From contig NZ_LGEL01000007.1 in the NCBI RefSeq assembly GCF_001636695.1, forward strand, positions 1-64,000: DNA of 64,000 bases, read 5' to 3'. The notes beneath the pieces were generated by a model that saw only the letters and a list, made by a program, of their open reading frames with translations, was not told the DNA's origin and searched no databases. Source of the stretch: Pedobacter panaciterrae. Its GTDB lineage: Bacteria; Bacteroidota; Bacteroidia; Sphingobacteriales; Sphingobacteriaceae. Below, one piece after another: positions 37,301-45,890 of the stretch (positions are counted from its first letter, which is position 1; every line of letters begins with the position of its first letter). The translations under genes were made by a program, and so were the position numbers.

Positions 37301-37802
37301 CACTTATGGTTTAACAAACAACTTTGGATATAAGAATTTTGATCTCAATGTACTGATTGTGGGAAGTCAGGGTGGAAAAGTAATGAAAACAGGTAATGAA
37401 TTCCTGACTAATACTGATGGTGTTTTCAATGTAGACCGTAAAGTATTAGACAGATGGAGGTCACCTGAAAATCCGGGTAGTGGATTTGCTCCGACCACTG
37501 TTGGCGGAAGAACACTTTACCGTGAAGTAAGCTCTTTGTGGATTGAAGATGCAAGCTTTTTACGCATTCAAAACGTGTCTCTGGGTTATAATTTCAGACA
37601 AAAATTTATTGGCTCATCAAGTCCTGTTAAAACGCTTCGTGTATATGCAAGCGTACAGAATCTTGTAACCTTCACCAAATACAGTGGAGCTAATCCTGAG
37701 GCAGGTACAAACGACGGATTTTCTGCCCTTACCCCGGGACGTGATTTTACCGCATATCCATTGCCTCGTATCATTACCGCAGGAATCAACATGACTTTTT
37801 AA
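34368..37802 (+). CDS. susC: SusC-family TonB-dependent receptor with STN domain
   Basis: 1144 residues with an extended N-terminus before the hydrophobic signal (MKLTFLLLLITALQVRADIF at about residues 24-43). The STN domain is at about 50-125, followed by a carboxypeptidase-like domain (VTGRVVDTEGKPIPGATVRV). The plug carries NLDEVVVIGYGTTQKKDLTG, NPLYVIDGFAIS and ETVNILKDASSTAIYGSRGS. The barrel ends TAGINMTF. SusD follows after 16 nt. No hydrolase is linked, so its glycan cannot be guessed. A shorter start at 34437 would also give a usable signal peptide. Confidence 0.96.
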   Translation: MYKKITELLFGRNSYVQSNYLIKMKLTFLLLLITALQVRADIFAQSITVDVEKAKLSEVISQIRKQTEYDFLYNNQSVKNARPITLKVKNMQLADVLDLCFKDQPFEYTIKNRTVLITPRKLIIKKSTEMTSKLMIDVTGRVVDTEGKPIPGATVRVKSGKAATMTDTDGRFALKGVESADVIIITYQGFVTRELPASGDLTAVVLTVSESNLDEVVVIGYGTTQKKDLTGSVSTITATQLKDLPVTSIDQKLIGQAAGVQISSPTGAPGGGVNVKIRGTGSITAGNNPLYVIDGFAISNSAGQSFNPLNMISPDDIETVNILKDASSTAIYGSRGSNGVIVITTKRGKTGAPVVSVNTYIGSQTVPQKGRPQVLNGTEYAQFRKEMIIDDFASRGLTATDADIPAEFRNPSQYGEGTDWYDAVLRSAPQNNVAVSIRGGSENTRYSASIGRLDQKGTIRYTDYKRYSVNFNIESDISKKVKLGLSVSPTGGIQNRNGFESGIRDILTRTLWLSPIVPIADAAGNRTVFITSPGAIGAGNPLNTLEFAGTKAKYFRGIATAFAEYQIIDGLKAKYSFNYDYSNNSSFSFSPSFVIGETGNPNPNPSIPSSSTAQNTTSNWLSEITLSYDKTLGKDHRINAVAGYTAQEERYDGYSFGATNYPDNLIQTINASTLLNGAAAGVEKWALISYLARVNYTFKDRYLFTATIRSDGSSRFGANNRYGFFPSGAFAWRASEEDFLKNVSWLNDLKLRATYGRTGNFNIPNYQYASNIGSSNYSFGGLLANGRVSGSIANENLTWEKADELDLGLDMAMLNNRLGLTFDYYNRITSSLLLSAELPSASGFTSSTINLGKVRNRGFEIGLNTKNLTGAFTWNTNANLSINRNVVLELNPGNNNAPIYSGRSGGGFSTHKTEVGKPIGQFFGFVFDGLYRSQEELNTQPKHGTSVVGSVRYKDVDGNGIIEEVKDFAVIGNSQPDFTYGLTNNFGYKNFDLNVLIVGSQGGKVMKTGNEFLTNTDGVFNVDRKVLDRWRSPENPGSGFAPTTVGGRTLYREVSSLWIEDASFLRIQNVSLGYNFRQKFIGSSSPVKTLRVYASVQNLVTFTKYSGANPEAGTNDGFSALTPGRDFTAYPLPRIITAGINMTF

Positions 37803-37818
37803 CAACCAATAAGACTAT

Positions 37819-39336
37819 ATGAAAACTCAATCAAAATATATATTAATAGCCTGCTCATTACTAACGAGTGTGCTTTTAGGGTGTAAAAAAGATTTTTTAA
37901 ATCAGGTACCCGAATCCAGTTTAACAAATGCAAATTTCTGGAAAACGGAGTCAGATCTCAAACAAGGTGTAGTTGGTGCTTATAGCTCGCTTCGCGGAAT
38001 GGGAACATTCAGTTTCTGGCTTTTTGGAGAGATGCGCTCAGATAATACGACATTCCAATATAATGCACCTCAAAGAGGTCAGGAAAACAGAGAACAGGTT
38101 GATCAGTTTCTGGCAAACTCTGCCAACACATTGATACAAGATTTTTGGAGAGATAGTTATGCGTCAATTTTCAGATGTAATGATGTGTTGGATCATGTCG
38201 GTGGCATTCCAATGTCCGATGCGGCAAAAACGCAAGCCATTGGCGAAGTTAAGTTTCTAAGGGCATTTCATTATTTTAACCTTGTTCGGCAGTTTGGCGG
38301 TGTCCCGCTCCGTTTAACAGTTACTAAAGCTCCGGCAGATGCACCTTCTAAAGGTAGGGCAAGTGTAGCTGATGTATACAATCAAATTATTTCAGACCTT
38401 AATGATGCGGCAAATAGCTTACCTAATGCTGCTGATTATGCCGCTGCCGATAAAGGAAGGGCTTCAAAAGGGGCAGCAAATGCCTTGTTGGGAGAGGTTT
38501 ACCTGACACAGAAGAAGTACAGTGATGCCTTAACCGCTTTAAGAAAAGTAGCCGGTTACAGCCTGATGCCGACCTATGCAAGTGTTTTTCAGATCGCCAA
38601 TAAAAATAATATTGAGTCTGTTTTTGAAATTCAATACTATTCTACAGCGGGAACAAATTTATCCAGCAATTTCATGTATCAGTTTGCTCCGTTTAATTCC
38701 GGAACCATTGTTACACAGGATCCAGGAACAAATTTAAGTTTTACCAGTGGATGGAATACGCCGACTACTGACCTTATTGATGCTTATGAGACTGGAGATT
38801 TACGCAAGGATGTATCACTAGCCGAGGGCTTTACCAATAGCACCGGTTTTGTTGCCGTTCCATACGTTAAGAAGTATAACCAGGGCTTTGTACAGCCGGG
38901 ACAAACAAATGTTAATTTTCCTGTGATCCGTTATGCGGATGTGATGCTGATGATTGCAGAGTGCTTGAATGAACAAGGTTTTGTAGCCGGAGGCGAAGCA
39001 TTTACTTTATTGAATGATGTACGCAGACGTGCCGGTTTGCTCCCAAAAACTTCAGGGAATCCTGTTCCTGCACTTAATGTAGCCTCTCAAGAGGAATTCC
39101 GTGCTGCTATAGACCAGGAGCGTAAGGTAGAACTGGCATTTGAAAACCATCGCTGGTTTGATTTGGTCCGCACAGGTAAAGCCGTTTCGGTAATGACTGC
39201 GCATGGCAAAAGAGAAATAGCGAAAGCTCCGGCACAGTTCCCTGCAGGTGCTTACACACTTACAACAAGTAAACTTTTATTGCCAATACCTGAAAGAGAG
39301 GTTATCCTGGATAACTTAGATCAGAATCCTCAATAA
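37819..39336 (+). CDS. susD: SusD/RagB-family glycan-binding lipoprotein
   Basis: 505 residues, lipobox VLLGC with lipidated Cys22. Motifs: TNANFWKTESDLKQGVVGAY with SSLRGMG (N-terminal helix pair), EVKFLRAFHYFNLVRQFGGV, SKGAANALLGEVYLTQKKYS, QERKVELAFENHRWFDLVRT and a C-terminal LPIPEREVILDN. This variant is of the RagB/SusD_RagB class. It is the last gene of a sigma-FecR-SusC-SusD unit without enzymes; palindromic element copy C follows after 31 nt and separates it from the convergent DUF6266 gene. Confidence 0.95.
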   Translation: MKTQSKYILIACSLLTSVLLGCKKDFLNQVPESSLTNANFWKTESDLKQGVVGAYSSLRGMGTFSFWLFGEMRSDNTTFQYNAPQRGQENREQVDQFLANSANTLIQDFWRDSYASIFRCNDVLDHVGGIPMSDAAKTQAIGEVKFLRAFHYFNLVRQFGGVPLRLTVTKAPADAPSKGRASVADVYNQIISDLNDAANSLPNAADYAAADKGRASKGAANALLGEVYLTQKKYSDALTALRKVAGYSLMPTYASVFQIANKNNIESVFEIQYYSTAGTNLSSNFMYQFAPFNSGTIVTQDPGTNLSFTSGWNTPTTDLIDAYETGDLRKDVSLAEGFTNSTGFVAVPYVKKYNQGFVQPGQTNVNFPVIRYADVMLMIAECLNEQGFVAGGEAFTLLNDVRRRAGLLPKTSGNPVPALNVASQEEFRAAIDQERKVELAFENHRWFDLVRTGKAVSVMTAHGKREIAKAPAQFPAGAYTLTTSKLLLPIPEREVILDNLDQNPQ

Positions 39337-39367
39337 ATGCTATAGTAGCATTTGTTTCATAGTACAG

Positions 39368-39540
39368 GAGGGTGTCCAAAAAGGTAAGATCGTCATCTCG
39401 ACGATAGGAGAGATCTCTTGATCGCGAAGTATCTGCTAGGTAGTTGGCATAAACAAGAGATCTCTCCTATCGTCGAGATGACGAAATGAGCGAAATAATG
39501 ATGTCATTAGTACGGCGATCTTATCTTTTTGGACACCCTC
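39368..39540. repeat. Composite palindromic/MITE-like element, copy C
   Basis: The outer inverted repeats 39368-39392 and 39516-39540 (25 bp, one G.U pair) begin GAGGGTGTCCAAAAAG, which looks like a transposon end. Inside are the 30-bp inner arms 39391-39420 and 39454-39483 shared with copies A and B. The whole is 173 bp with no coding capacity and no clear target duplication. It lies between convergent genes. Confidence 0.93.
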
Positions 39541-39560
39541 TTTTATTAAGATAAATTCAT

Positions 39561-40190
39561 CTACAAAACAGTGACCAGACCAAGATATTGACTACTGCTG
39601 CGTCGCTTTCTATCCTCTGATACAAATGCCAGATATACATCAACTTGTTTCCCTGTAAAAGTTTCATCCAGCTTAAGCTTGGCATGGCCTCCATCAGCTC
39701 TTTCAGCGGCAGTATTAAATTTTGCTTTCTCCCCGGTCATATCATATGCCAGCAACATTGCCCTGTCATCATAAACAAAATCGCCACCTGTCCAGCTGAA
39801 GCTAATTACATTTCCACTTTCAGTAACGGCCGTTGCCTTAGTAGCCTGGCTCATATCTCCAAAACTTACCAGTGCCCAAGCCGGATTGATCTGGAAATAC
39901 GGGGAAATTCCAATTAAAGCGTTTTTGGAATTGTAAGATTTTGCAGCTGCAAAACCCTGAAAGTTGGGTGCATAATCCTGAAATCCAACCCGTAAAAATT
40001 CAAGTAGCGGCTGTAGCCATGCCTGTATATAGGCGAATTTTTCTCTGTTTATTAATTCTTTTGGTGTAGGCGGGCTGGTTCTAACCCTTGGTTTACCACG
40101 CATAAAGCTTTTTCCGCCTGATTGATAACCGACAACAGCTCCTGCCTTGCCGCTAAATCCTCCTAAAATTCCATTTTTGATAATTGCCAT
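39561..40190 (-). CDS. DUF6266 family protein
   Basis: A 209-residue protein with the family opening MAIIKNGILGGFSGKAGAVV, then a Gly/Arg-rich GYQSGGKSFMRGKPRVRTSP, and the middle FAYIQAWLQPLLEFLRVGFQ. No signal peptide or membrane segment is visible. DUF6266 genes occur, often in several copies, in Bacteroidota; their function is unknown. It stands alone, convergent with susD and divergent from the next sigma gene, and ends 21 nt from palindromic element copy C. Confidence 0.88.
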   Translation of the reverse strand: MAIIKNGILGGFSGKAGAVVGYQSGGKSFMRGKPRVRTSPPTPKELINREKFAYIQAWLQPLLEFLRVGFQDYAPNFQGFAAAKSYNSKNALIGISPYFQINPAWALVSFGDMSQATKATAVTESGNVISFSWTGGDFVYDDRAMLLAYDMTGEKAKFNTAAERADGGHAKLKLDETFTGKQVDVYLAFVSEDRKRRSSSQYLGLVTVL

Positions 40191-40459
40191 TGGTGTAATG
40201 ATTAAGTGTTTGTAACTGATTTACTGTTAACATTTTATAGATAAAAATGTTTTGCGTGATATAGGTGTGTTAAAAGGATCTCAATTGGATTTATCCCTGT
40301 AATGTCTCTGTTAAATCCCTGTTAGCTCCCTATTATATGCCTCTTTACACATCTGAGGAGTTTAATGAACTGTATCCCTCAAATTCATGGGTGAAAAGTA
40401 ATCTTTTCCATAACGTTTGTCATGTCTGCAAAAAATTATGGGTAACTATAACAAAATTA

Positions 40460-40467
40460 TATATTTG
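40460..40467 (+). promoter_or_regulatory. Candidate -7 promoter element in the 327-nt gap
   Basis: TATATTTG at 40460-40467 fits TAnnTTTG and would start transcription about 45 nt before the sigma factor gene. No clear TTTG lies at the right distance upstream. I see nothing else of note in 40191-40517. Confidence 0.4.
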
Positions 40468-40517
40468 ATTAGTGTTCTTGCTGTTGGCTAAATGAACAAC
40501 TGCAGACCTCAGGGAAG

Positions 40518-41105
40518 ATGGAAACAATAGATAATTCTTTATTAACACAAATTAGTTGCGGAGACGAAAGTGCTTTCGAAGAACTGTTTAAGATCTATCG
40601 TGACCGATTGTTCAATTATATCTTCAAGATCACAAAATCAAGAGAAACTGCTGAGGAAATTGTAATGGATGTATTTCTGAAGCTTTGGAACGGCCGAGCA
40701 CTAATTGCCGAAATCGAAAATTTCCCTTCCTTCATTTTTTTGGTTGCCAGGAATAAGTCTATTGATTTTTTGCGTACCGCATCAAAGGATCGGGTACTTC
40801 AGGAATTGATTTGGGATGAAATCCAGGTTTTAAGTGATAGCCGCGCCGATGGCCGAATCGTGATCAATGAACTGGAAGGGGAGGTTGATCGTGTGGTGAA
40901 GCAGCTTTCGCCGCAAAGGCAAACGGTTTTCAGGCTAAGCAGGGAAGAGCACATGAGTTACGATCAGATTGCAAAACATTTGCACCTTTCCAAAAGCACC
41001 ATCAAAAATCATATGATCGATTCGCTGAGGTTTATTCGCGTTCACATGACCACAAAACTGGATATATTCATTGTGTCTTTGTTGCTTTTTAAAAAATATT
41101 TTTAA
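40518..41105 (+). CDS. FecI-type ECF sigma factor
   Basis: 195 residues with region 2 (FEELFKIYRDRLFNYIFKIT, EIVMDVFLKLWNGRA) and region 4 (LSPQRQTVFRLSREEHMSYD, QIAKHLHLSKSTIKNHMID), ending in a hydrophobic tail. It is the first gene of the most complete locus here, followed after 60 nt by its FecR. It is more divergent from the other three sigma factors than they are from each other by eye, for example in the segment before region 4. Confidence 0.94.
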   Translation: METIDNSLLTQISCGDESAFEELFKIYRDRLFNYIFKITKSRETAEEIVMDVFLKLWNGRALIAEIENFPSFIFLVARNKSIDFLRTASKDRVLQELIWDEIQVLSDSRADGRIVINELEGEVDRVVKQLSPQRQTVFRLSREEHMSYDQIAKHLHLSKSTIKNHMIDSLRFIRVHMTTKLDIFIVSLLLFKKYF

Positions 41106-41165
41106 ATGCATTAGGCCTTCCGTTTATTTCTTTCGTCCTTATTAAAAACACTAACCAAATTTCGT

Positions 41166-42350
41166 ATGATGGACGAGCAGGAAAGACTTTCCTATCTATT
41201 GAAGCGCTATGCAGCGAATGAATGTACTGCTGATGAGTTTGATGAGCTATTCCTTTTGATCAGGGGAAATAGTGATCAGCCTGAGGTCTTCCATGGCTTA
41301 AAAGAGATTTGGAAAAACACCGATTCCAATGCTGCCAAAACTGAACATGAGTGGGAGACCCTATATCGTTCAATGAAAGAGAAGCCATCTAAATCAATCC
41401 ATACAAAATCAAAAATAATATGGGGCATTGGCATAGCAGCCACTTTATTGCTGGTTTCGGGTATTGCACTGCAATTCTACAAAAGTCAGAAACCGGTAGT
41501 TAATTCTCCTGTTACAAAAGTTAAATCAGCTCCGGAACTTGTTCCAGGGGGAAATAAAGCCATACTAACCCTTGCAAATGGAAAGAAAATCGTGTTAGAT
41601 GGAAAAAACCAGGGCGTAATTGCCACCCAAACCGGGATTACAATTTCAAAAACAGCCAATGGACAGCTGATTTATCAATTGTCGGACGTAGATGATAATG
41701 CAGCAAACAGCGATGCATATAATACTATTGAAGTGCCAAAAGGTGGACAATACCAGGTTACCATGGCGGATGGAACGAAGGTTTGGCTGAATGCCATGTC
41801 ATCTCTCAGGTACCCGTTAAGGTTTAAAAATAAAGAAAGAAAAGTAGAACTCGATGGAGAGGGATACTTTGAAGTTGTAAAAAATCCGCAGGCTCCGTTT
41901 AAGGTGCAGACCAGAGACCAGACAGTTGAAGTATTGGGTACTCATTTTAATATTAAAGGTTACCAGGATGAAACTTCCATTCGGACTACTTTGCTCGAAG
42001 GCTCCGTGAAAGTGAAGTCGGCTGGTATTTCTAAAACGGTTTTACTCCAGCCGGGTGAGCAGGCTTCGATGACAGCAAATTCTATTGCGGTGAAAGAAAT
42101 CGATGTAGAGCTGGCAGTAGCCTGGAAAAATGGAAGCTTCATGTTTAATAAGGACAATGTAGCGGATATCATGCGGCAGATAGCCCGATGGTATGATGTA
42201 GAAGTTGTCTATAGCAATGAAAAAGTAAAGAACAATCTGCTGAGCGGGACAATCTCCCGCTTTGAAAATGCTTCGCAGGTGTTGGATATTTTAGAATTAA
42301 CGGGATTGGTTCACTTTAAAGTTGAAGGAAGGAGAGTTATCGTTATGTAG
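41166..42350 (+). CDS. FecR-family anti-sigma factor
   Basis: 394 residues (the second ATG at 41169 is an equal alternative start). Head LSYLLKRYAANECTADEFDE, membrane segment at about residues 81-101 (IIWGIGIAATLLLVSGIALQF), FecR core (VPKGGQYQVTMADGTKVWLN, GEGYFEVVKNPQAPFKVQT, VLGTHFNIKGYQDE) and C-terminal DUF4974 domain (IMRQIARWYDVEVVYSN). It completes the sigma/FecR/SusC relay for the GH2 locus. Confidence 0.94.
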   Translation: MMDEQERLSYLLKRYAANECTADEFDELFLLIRGNSDQPEVFHGLKEIWKNTDSNAAKTEHEWETLYRSMKEKPSKSIHTKSKIIWGIGIAATLLLVSGIALQFYKSQKPVVNSPVTKVKSAPELVPGGNKAILTLANGKKIVLDGKNQGVIATQTGITISKTANGQLIYQLSDVDDNAANSDAYNTIEVPKGGQYQVTMADGTKVWLNAMSSLRYPLRFKNKERKVELDGEGYFEVVKNPQAPFKVQTRDQTVEVLGTHFNIKGYQDETSIRTTLLEGSVKVKSAGISKTVLLQPGEQASMTANSIAVKEIDVELAVAWKNGSFMFNKDNVADIMRQIARWYDVEVVYSNEKVKNNLLSGTISRFENASQVLDILELTGLVHFKVEGRRVIVM

Positions 42351-42383
42351 TGTATTTACTAAACTGACCATGACTCAAAAAAA

Positions 42384-42422
42384 ATCCGAAGGTGCGGGAA
42401 CACCTCCGGATCAATGTTTTTT
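42384..42422 (+). terminator. Hairpin with T-run between fecR and susC
   Basis: ATCCG and AGGTG (42384-42394) pair with CACCT and CGGAT (42401-42411) with one internal mismatch, followed after a few bases by TTTTTT (42417-42422). It could stop regulator transcripts or act as an attenuator before susC, 50 nt downstream. Confidence 0.65.
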
Positions 42423-42474
42423 GTCATAAAAAACTGTGCGAACAATTTAATAATCAATAAAAACAACCAAATAT

Positions 42475-45400
42475 ATGACTTTTTATGAGCTTACTAAGCA
42501 CCGGATGTCTCTGGCACCCAGGCTTGGTCAATTAATACGTGTTATGAAACTTATTGTGTTTTTAATGACTTTTATCCTGAGTAATGCCGCTGCATCAGTA
42601 TTGGCACAAAGGGTAACTATGAATAAAAACAATGCTTCTTTGAACCAGGTTTTTAAGGAAATCAGGAAGCAAACGGGTTTCAATGTAGTGTGGGCACCTG
42701 AAAAAATGGACGAACAGACTACAATCAATGTCTCTTTTAAAGATACACCACTTAGCGAGGTGCTAAAAACAATACTTGCTTCCCAAAACCTGGATTACTC
42801 AATCAAAAATAAAACGATTGTGATCCACTCAGAAAAACAGCTGCCTCTTGAAACAAAAACAGCCGATACCACAAGGTTGATCACTGGCAGGGTTACTGAT
42901 TCAAATGGTGCTCCAATACCCGGAGCCGGTATCAGGGTAAAAAATAGCCCGACTACGGTTACCAGCAATAATGATGGTAATTATTCTATCAGGGTGCCCG
43001 AAAATGCGATTTTAGTTTTTTCTTCTATTGGCTTTACAAGTCAGGAAATTGCAGTAAACAGCAAAAAAATAATCAACGTTCAACTGCTGGAATCTACACA
43101 GGTATTAAATGATGTGGTAGTGGTTGGTTATGGGGCTCAAAAACGAAAAGACCTTGCTACGGCGGTTTCATCGGTTAAAGGTGAAGATATTCAAAACCTG
43201 CCGGTAGCTACTGCCCAATCTTTAATTCAGGGTCGTGCTTCTGGTGTACAGGTGGTTCAAAATTCCGGAGCTCCGGGTAGCGCCGTAACCGTGAGGATCC
43301 GTGGTACAACTTCAATCAATGCCGGAAATGATCCCTTGTATATCGTTGATGGTGTTCCGGTTGAATCGGGAACTTTAAATAGCCTGTCACTTTCAGGTAG
43401 TCAGACTTCTGCATTGTCTGCTATAAACACTGACGACATCGAATCCATGGAGGTATTAAAAGATGCCGGTGCTTTGGCAATTTATGGTTCAAGAGCAGCC
43501 AATGGTGTAGTCCTGATCACTACTAAGCATGGAAAAAAAGGAAGTACCTCCTATAACTTCAACTATTATACCGGCTGGCAAAAAGACAATGAAAATACTC
43601 GTGTTAAATTGATGAATAACCAACAGGCAATTGAACTGATTCAGGATGGAAGATCAAATTCGCTAATTGATGGTGTTACTGCATTGTATGGATTTTTGCT
43701 TCCTGCCCCGGATGGTACTGTTGGGAATACGAATTGGCAAAACGAATTGTTCAGAACTGCTCCAATCTCAAATTATGAAGCTTCTGTAAGAGGTGGAGAA
43801 AATAAGTTAAGATTTGCCTTGAGCGGAAGCTATTTCGATCAGGATGGAATTATCATTAATTCAGGATATAAAAGAGGTACAGGTCGGTTAAATCTGGATT
43901 ACGATGCGTCTGAGAAACTGAAATTTGGGTCTAATTTTTTTGTATCAAGGTATAACAATAGAAGGGTTGCAACAGAAGATGGCGCAAATTCAGTTTTACA
44001 GGTTGCACTAAAAAAATCGCCATCCATGCCAGTGTATAATGCGGATGGTTCGTATTTTCTAAACGATGTTTCCGGGTTCATCAACCCTGTTGCGTTTGCA
44101 AATAAGGTTAAATACGAAAACCAGGTTTCGTCGGTTATTGGTAATGTCTACGGAGAATATACTTTCATCCCGAATTTAACTTTTAGAACTACTTTCGGAA
44201 TTAATTATGCCAATGTAATTGATCAGTATTTTGAACCTTCTGATGCCAGGAGGAATGGGATAGCAACTGGTTCAGCTTTTTCTTCGTCGGTTGATGGATG
44301 GATCAATGAAAATACACTTAACTATTCACGTGACATTGGTAAACACCGCTTAACCGGAATTTTAGGGTATAGTCAGCAGGAGAGAAGTTCGTATGCGATT
44401 ACCGCGCGTGGAACAAACTACGCTACTAATAATATTTATACCCTTAATGCAGCGGTATTGCCAACCGAGGCTTCTTCAAATACATCTGGCTATGGTTTGT
44501 CTTCTGCATTTGGCCGTATAGGTTATGTGTATGATGATCGTTATTATCTGGAAGCAACTGCCAGAAGAGATGGTTCTTCCCGTTTCGGTGAAAATAAAAA
44601 ATACGCGATCTTCCCGGCGGCTTCTCTGGCCTGGAGAGTTTCCAATGAATCATTTTGGAGTAAATCGAGTCCGGTTAACGACCTTAAATTTCGCGGAAGC
44701 ATCGGTAAAACAGGAAATCAAACTATTGGCGATTATGTAGCACAAGGGCAGTATGCAACAAATGGCAGTTATGGAGGTCAAAGTGGTATTTATCTTAGCA
44801 CCATCCCAAATCCGGATCTAACCTGGGAAACTACTTTACAATACAACACAGGGTTAGATATTGCATTTTTCAATTCAAGGATTACATTAAGTATTGATGC
44901 TTATTTAAAAAAGACATCTAACCTGTTACTGGATGTTCCGGTGCCAAACACAACTGGTTTTACTACTGTACTGCAAAACGTAGGTTCAACAGAAAATAAG
45001 GGGCTGGAGTTTGGGTTGAATACAATTAATATTAAAACCGATCAACTAAGCTGGTCTACTAATTTTAATATCTCTTTCAACAGGAATAAAGTAACCCAGT
45101 TGTATAGTGGTGCAGCTAATATCATCAATCCAGTTGGTGCTGGTTTAACCGGTTCTCTGCAATCATTCAGTATTTTAAAAGTTGGCGAGCCTATAGGAAG
45201 TTTTTACGGCTGGCAAACTAATGGTGTTTACAGGTACTCAGCAGATAATACTGCAGGTATTACAAATTCAAGTGCAGGTACAAACGGCTATCTTTTTAGA
45301 GGTGGCGATATGATTTTCGTGGACAATAATGGAAATAAAACGATAGATAATGACGATAGAACTATTATTGGACATGCACTGCCTAAGTTTACCGGTGGTT

Positions 45401-45879
45401 TTAATAATACTTTAAAATACAAGAGGTTTGATCTGAATGTCTTAATGACATTTAGCTATGGTAACGACATTCTGAACGGAACGCGCTATGCTGCCGAATC
45501 TGCTACAGGTTTTAACGGTTCGCTGGTGTTGTTAAACAGATGGAGAAATGAAGGAGATATCAGTAACATTCCGAGGGCAAGTTATTCTGATCCGGCGGGT
45601 AATAAACGGTTCTCTAACAGATGGCTTGAAGATGGGTCTTACTTAAGAGCGAAAAACATCACTATAGGGTATCAGTTGCCAGCTTCATTTATCAATAAGA
45701 TAAGCGTAAAGAGCTGCAGAATTTATGCGACCGCTCAAAACCTGTTCACATTTACCAAGTACACAGGCTATGACCCTGAGGCGAGTGCTTTTAACTCCCG
45801 GGTAACTGAAATCGGAATCGATCAGGGTACTTATCCTCAATATCGTGCCTATACGCTGGGATTAAATGTTGGATTTTAA
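42475..45879 (+). CDS. susC: SusC-family TonB-dependent receptor with STN domain
   Basis: 1134 residues. Signal segment MKLIVFLMTFILSNAAASVL at about residues 24-43, STN domain about 50-125, carboxypeptidase-like domain (ITGRVTDSNGAPIPGAGIRV), TonB-box/plug (LNDVVVVGYGAQKRKDLATA, DPLYIVDGVPVES, ESMEVLKDAGALAIYGSRAA) and a barrel ending LGLNVGF. SusD is 11 nt downstream. Gene order suggests its cargo is an acylated glycan that the linked SGNH hydrolase and GH2 enzyme take apart. Confidence 0.96.
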   Translation: MTFYELTKHRMSLAPRLGQLIRVMKLIVFLMTFILSNAAASVLAQRVTMNKNNASLNQVFKEIRKQTGFNVVWAPEKMDEQTTINVSFKDTPLSEVLKTILASQNLDYSIKNKTIVIHSEKQLPLETKTADTTRLITGRVTDSNGAPIPGAGIRVKNSPTTVTSNNDGNYSIRVPENAILVFSSIGFTSQEIAVNSKKIINVQLLESTQVLNDVVVVGYGAQKRKDLATAVSSVKGEDIQNLPVATAQSLIQGRASGVQVVQNSGAPGSAVTVRIRGTTSINAGNDPLYIVDGVPVESGTLNSLSLSGSQTSALSAINTDDIESMEVLKDAGALAIYGSRAANGVVLITTKHGKKGSTSYNFNYYTGWQKDNENTRVKLMNNQQAIELIQDGRSNSLIDGVTALYGFLLPAPDGTVGNTNWQNELFRTAPISNYEASVRGGENKLRFALSGSYFDQDGIIINSGYKRGTGRLNLDYDASEKLKFGSNFFVSRYNNRRVATEDGANSVLQVALKKSPSMPVYNADGSYFLNDVSGFINPVAFANKVKYENQVSSVIGNVYGEYTFIPNLTFRTTFGINYANVIDQYFEPSDARRNGIATGSAFSSSVDGWINENTLNYSRDIGKHRLTGILGYSQQERSSYAITARGTNYATNNIYTLNAAVLPTEASSNTSGYGLSSAFGRIGYVYDDRYYLEATARRDGSSRFGENKKYAIFPAASLAWRVSNESFWSKSSPVNDLKFRGSIGKTGNQTIGDYVAQGQYATNGSYGGQSGIYLSTIPNPDLTWETTLQYNTGLDIAFFNSRITLSIDAYLKKTSNLLLDVPVPNTTGFTTVLQNVGSTENKGLEFGLNTINIKTDQLSWSTNFNISFNRNKVTQLYSGAANIINPVGAGLTGSLQSFSILKVGEPIGSFYGWQTNGVYRYSADNTAGITNSSAGTNGYLFRGGDMIFVDNNGNKTIDNDDRTIIGHALPKFTGGFNNTLKYKRFDLNVLMTFSYGNDILNGTRYAAESATGFNGSLVLLNRWRNEGDISNIPRASYSDPAGNKRFSNRWLEDGSYLRAKNITIGYQLPASFINKISVKSCRIYATAQNLFTFTKYTGYDPEASAFNSRVTEIGIDQGTYPQYRAYTLGLNVGF

Positions 45880-45890
45880 ATTTAGACAAA

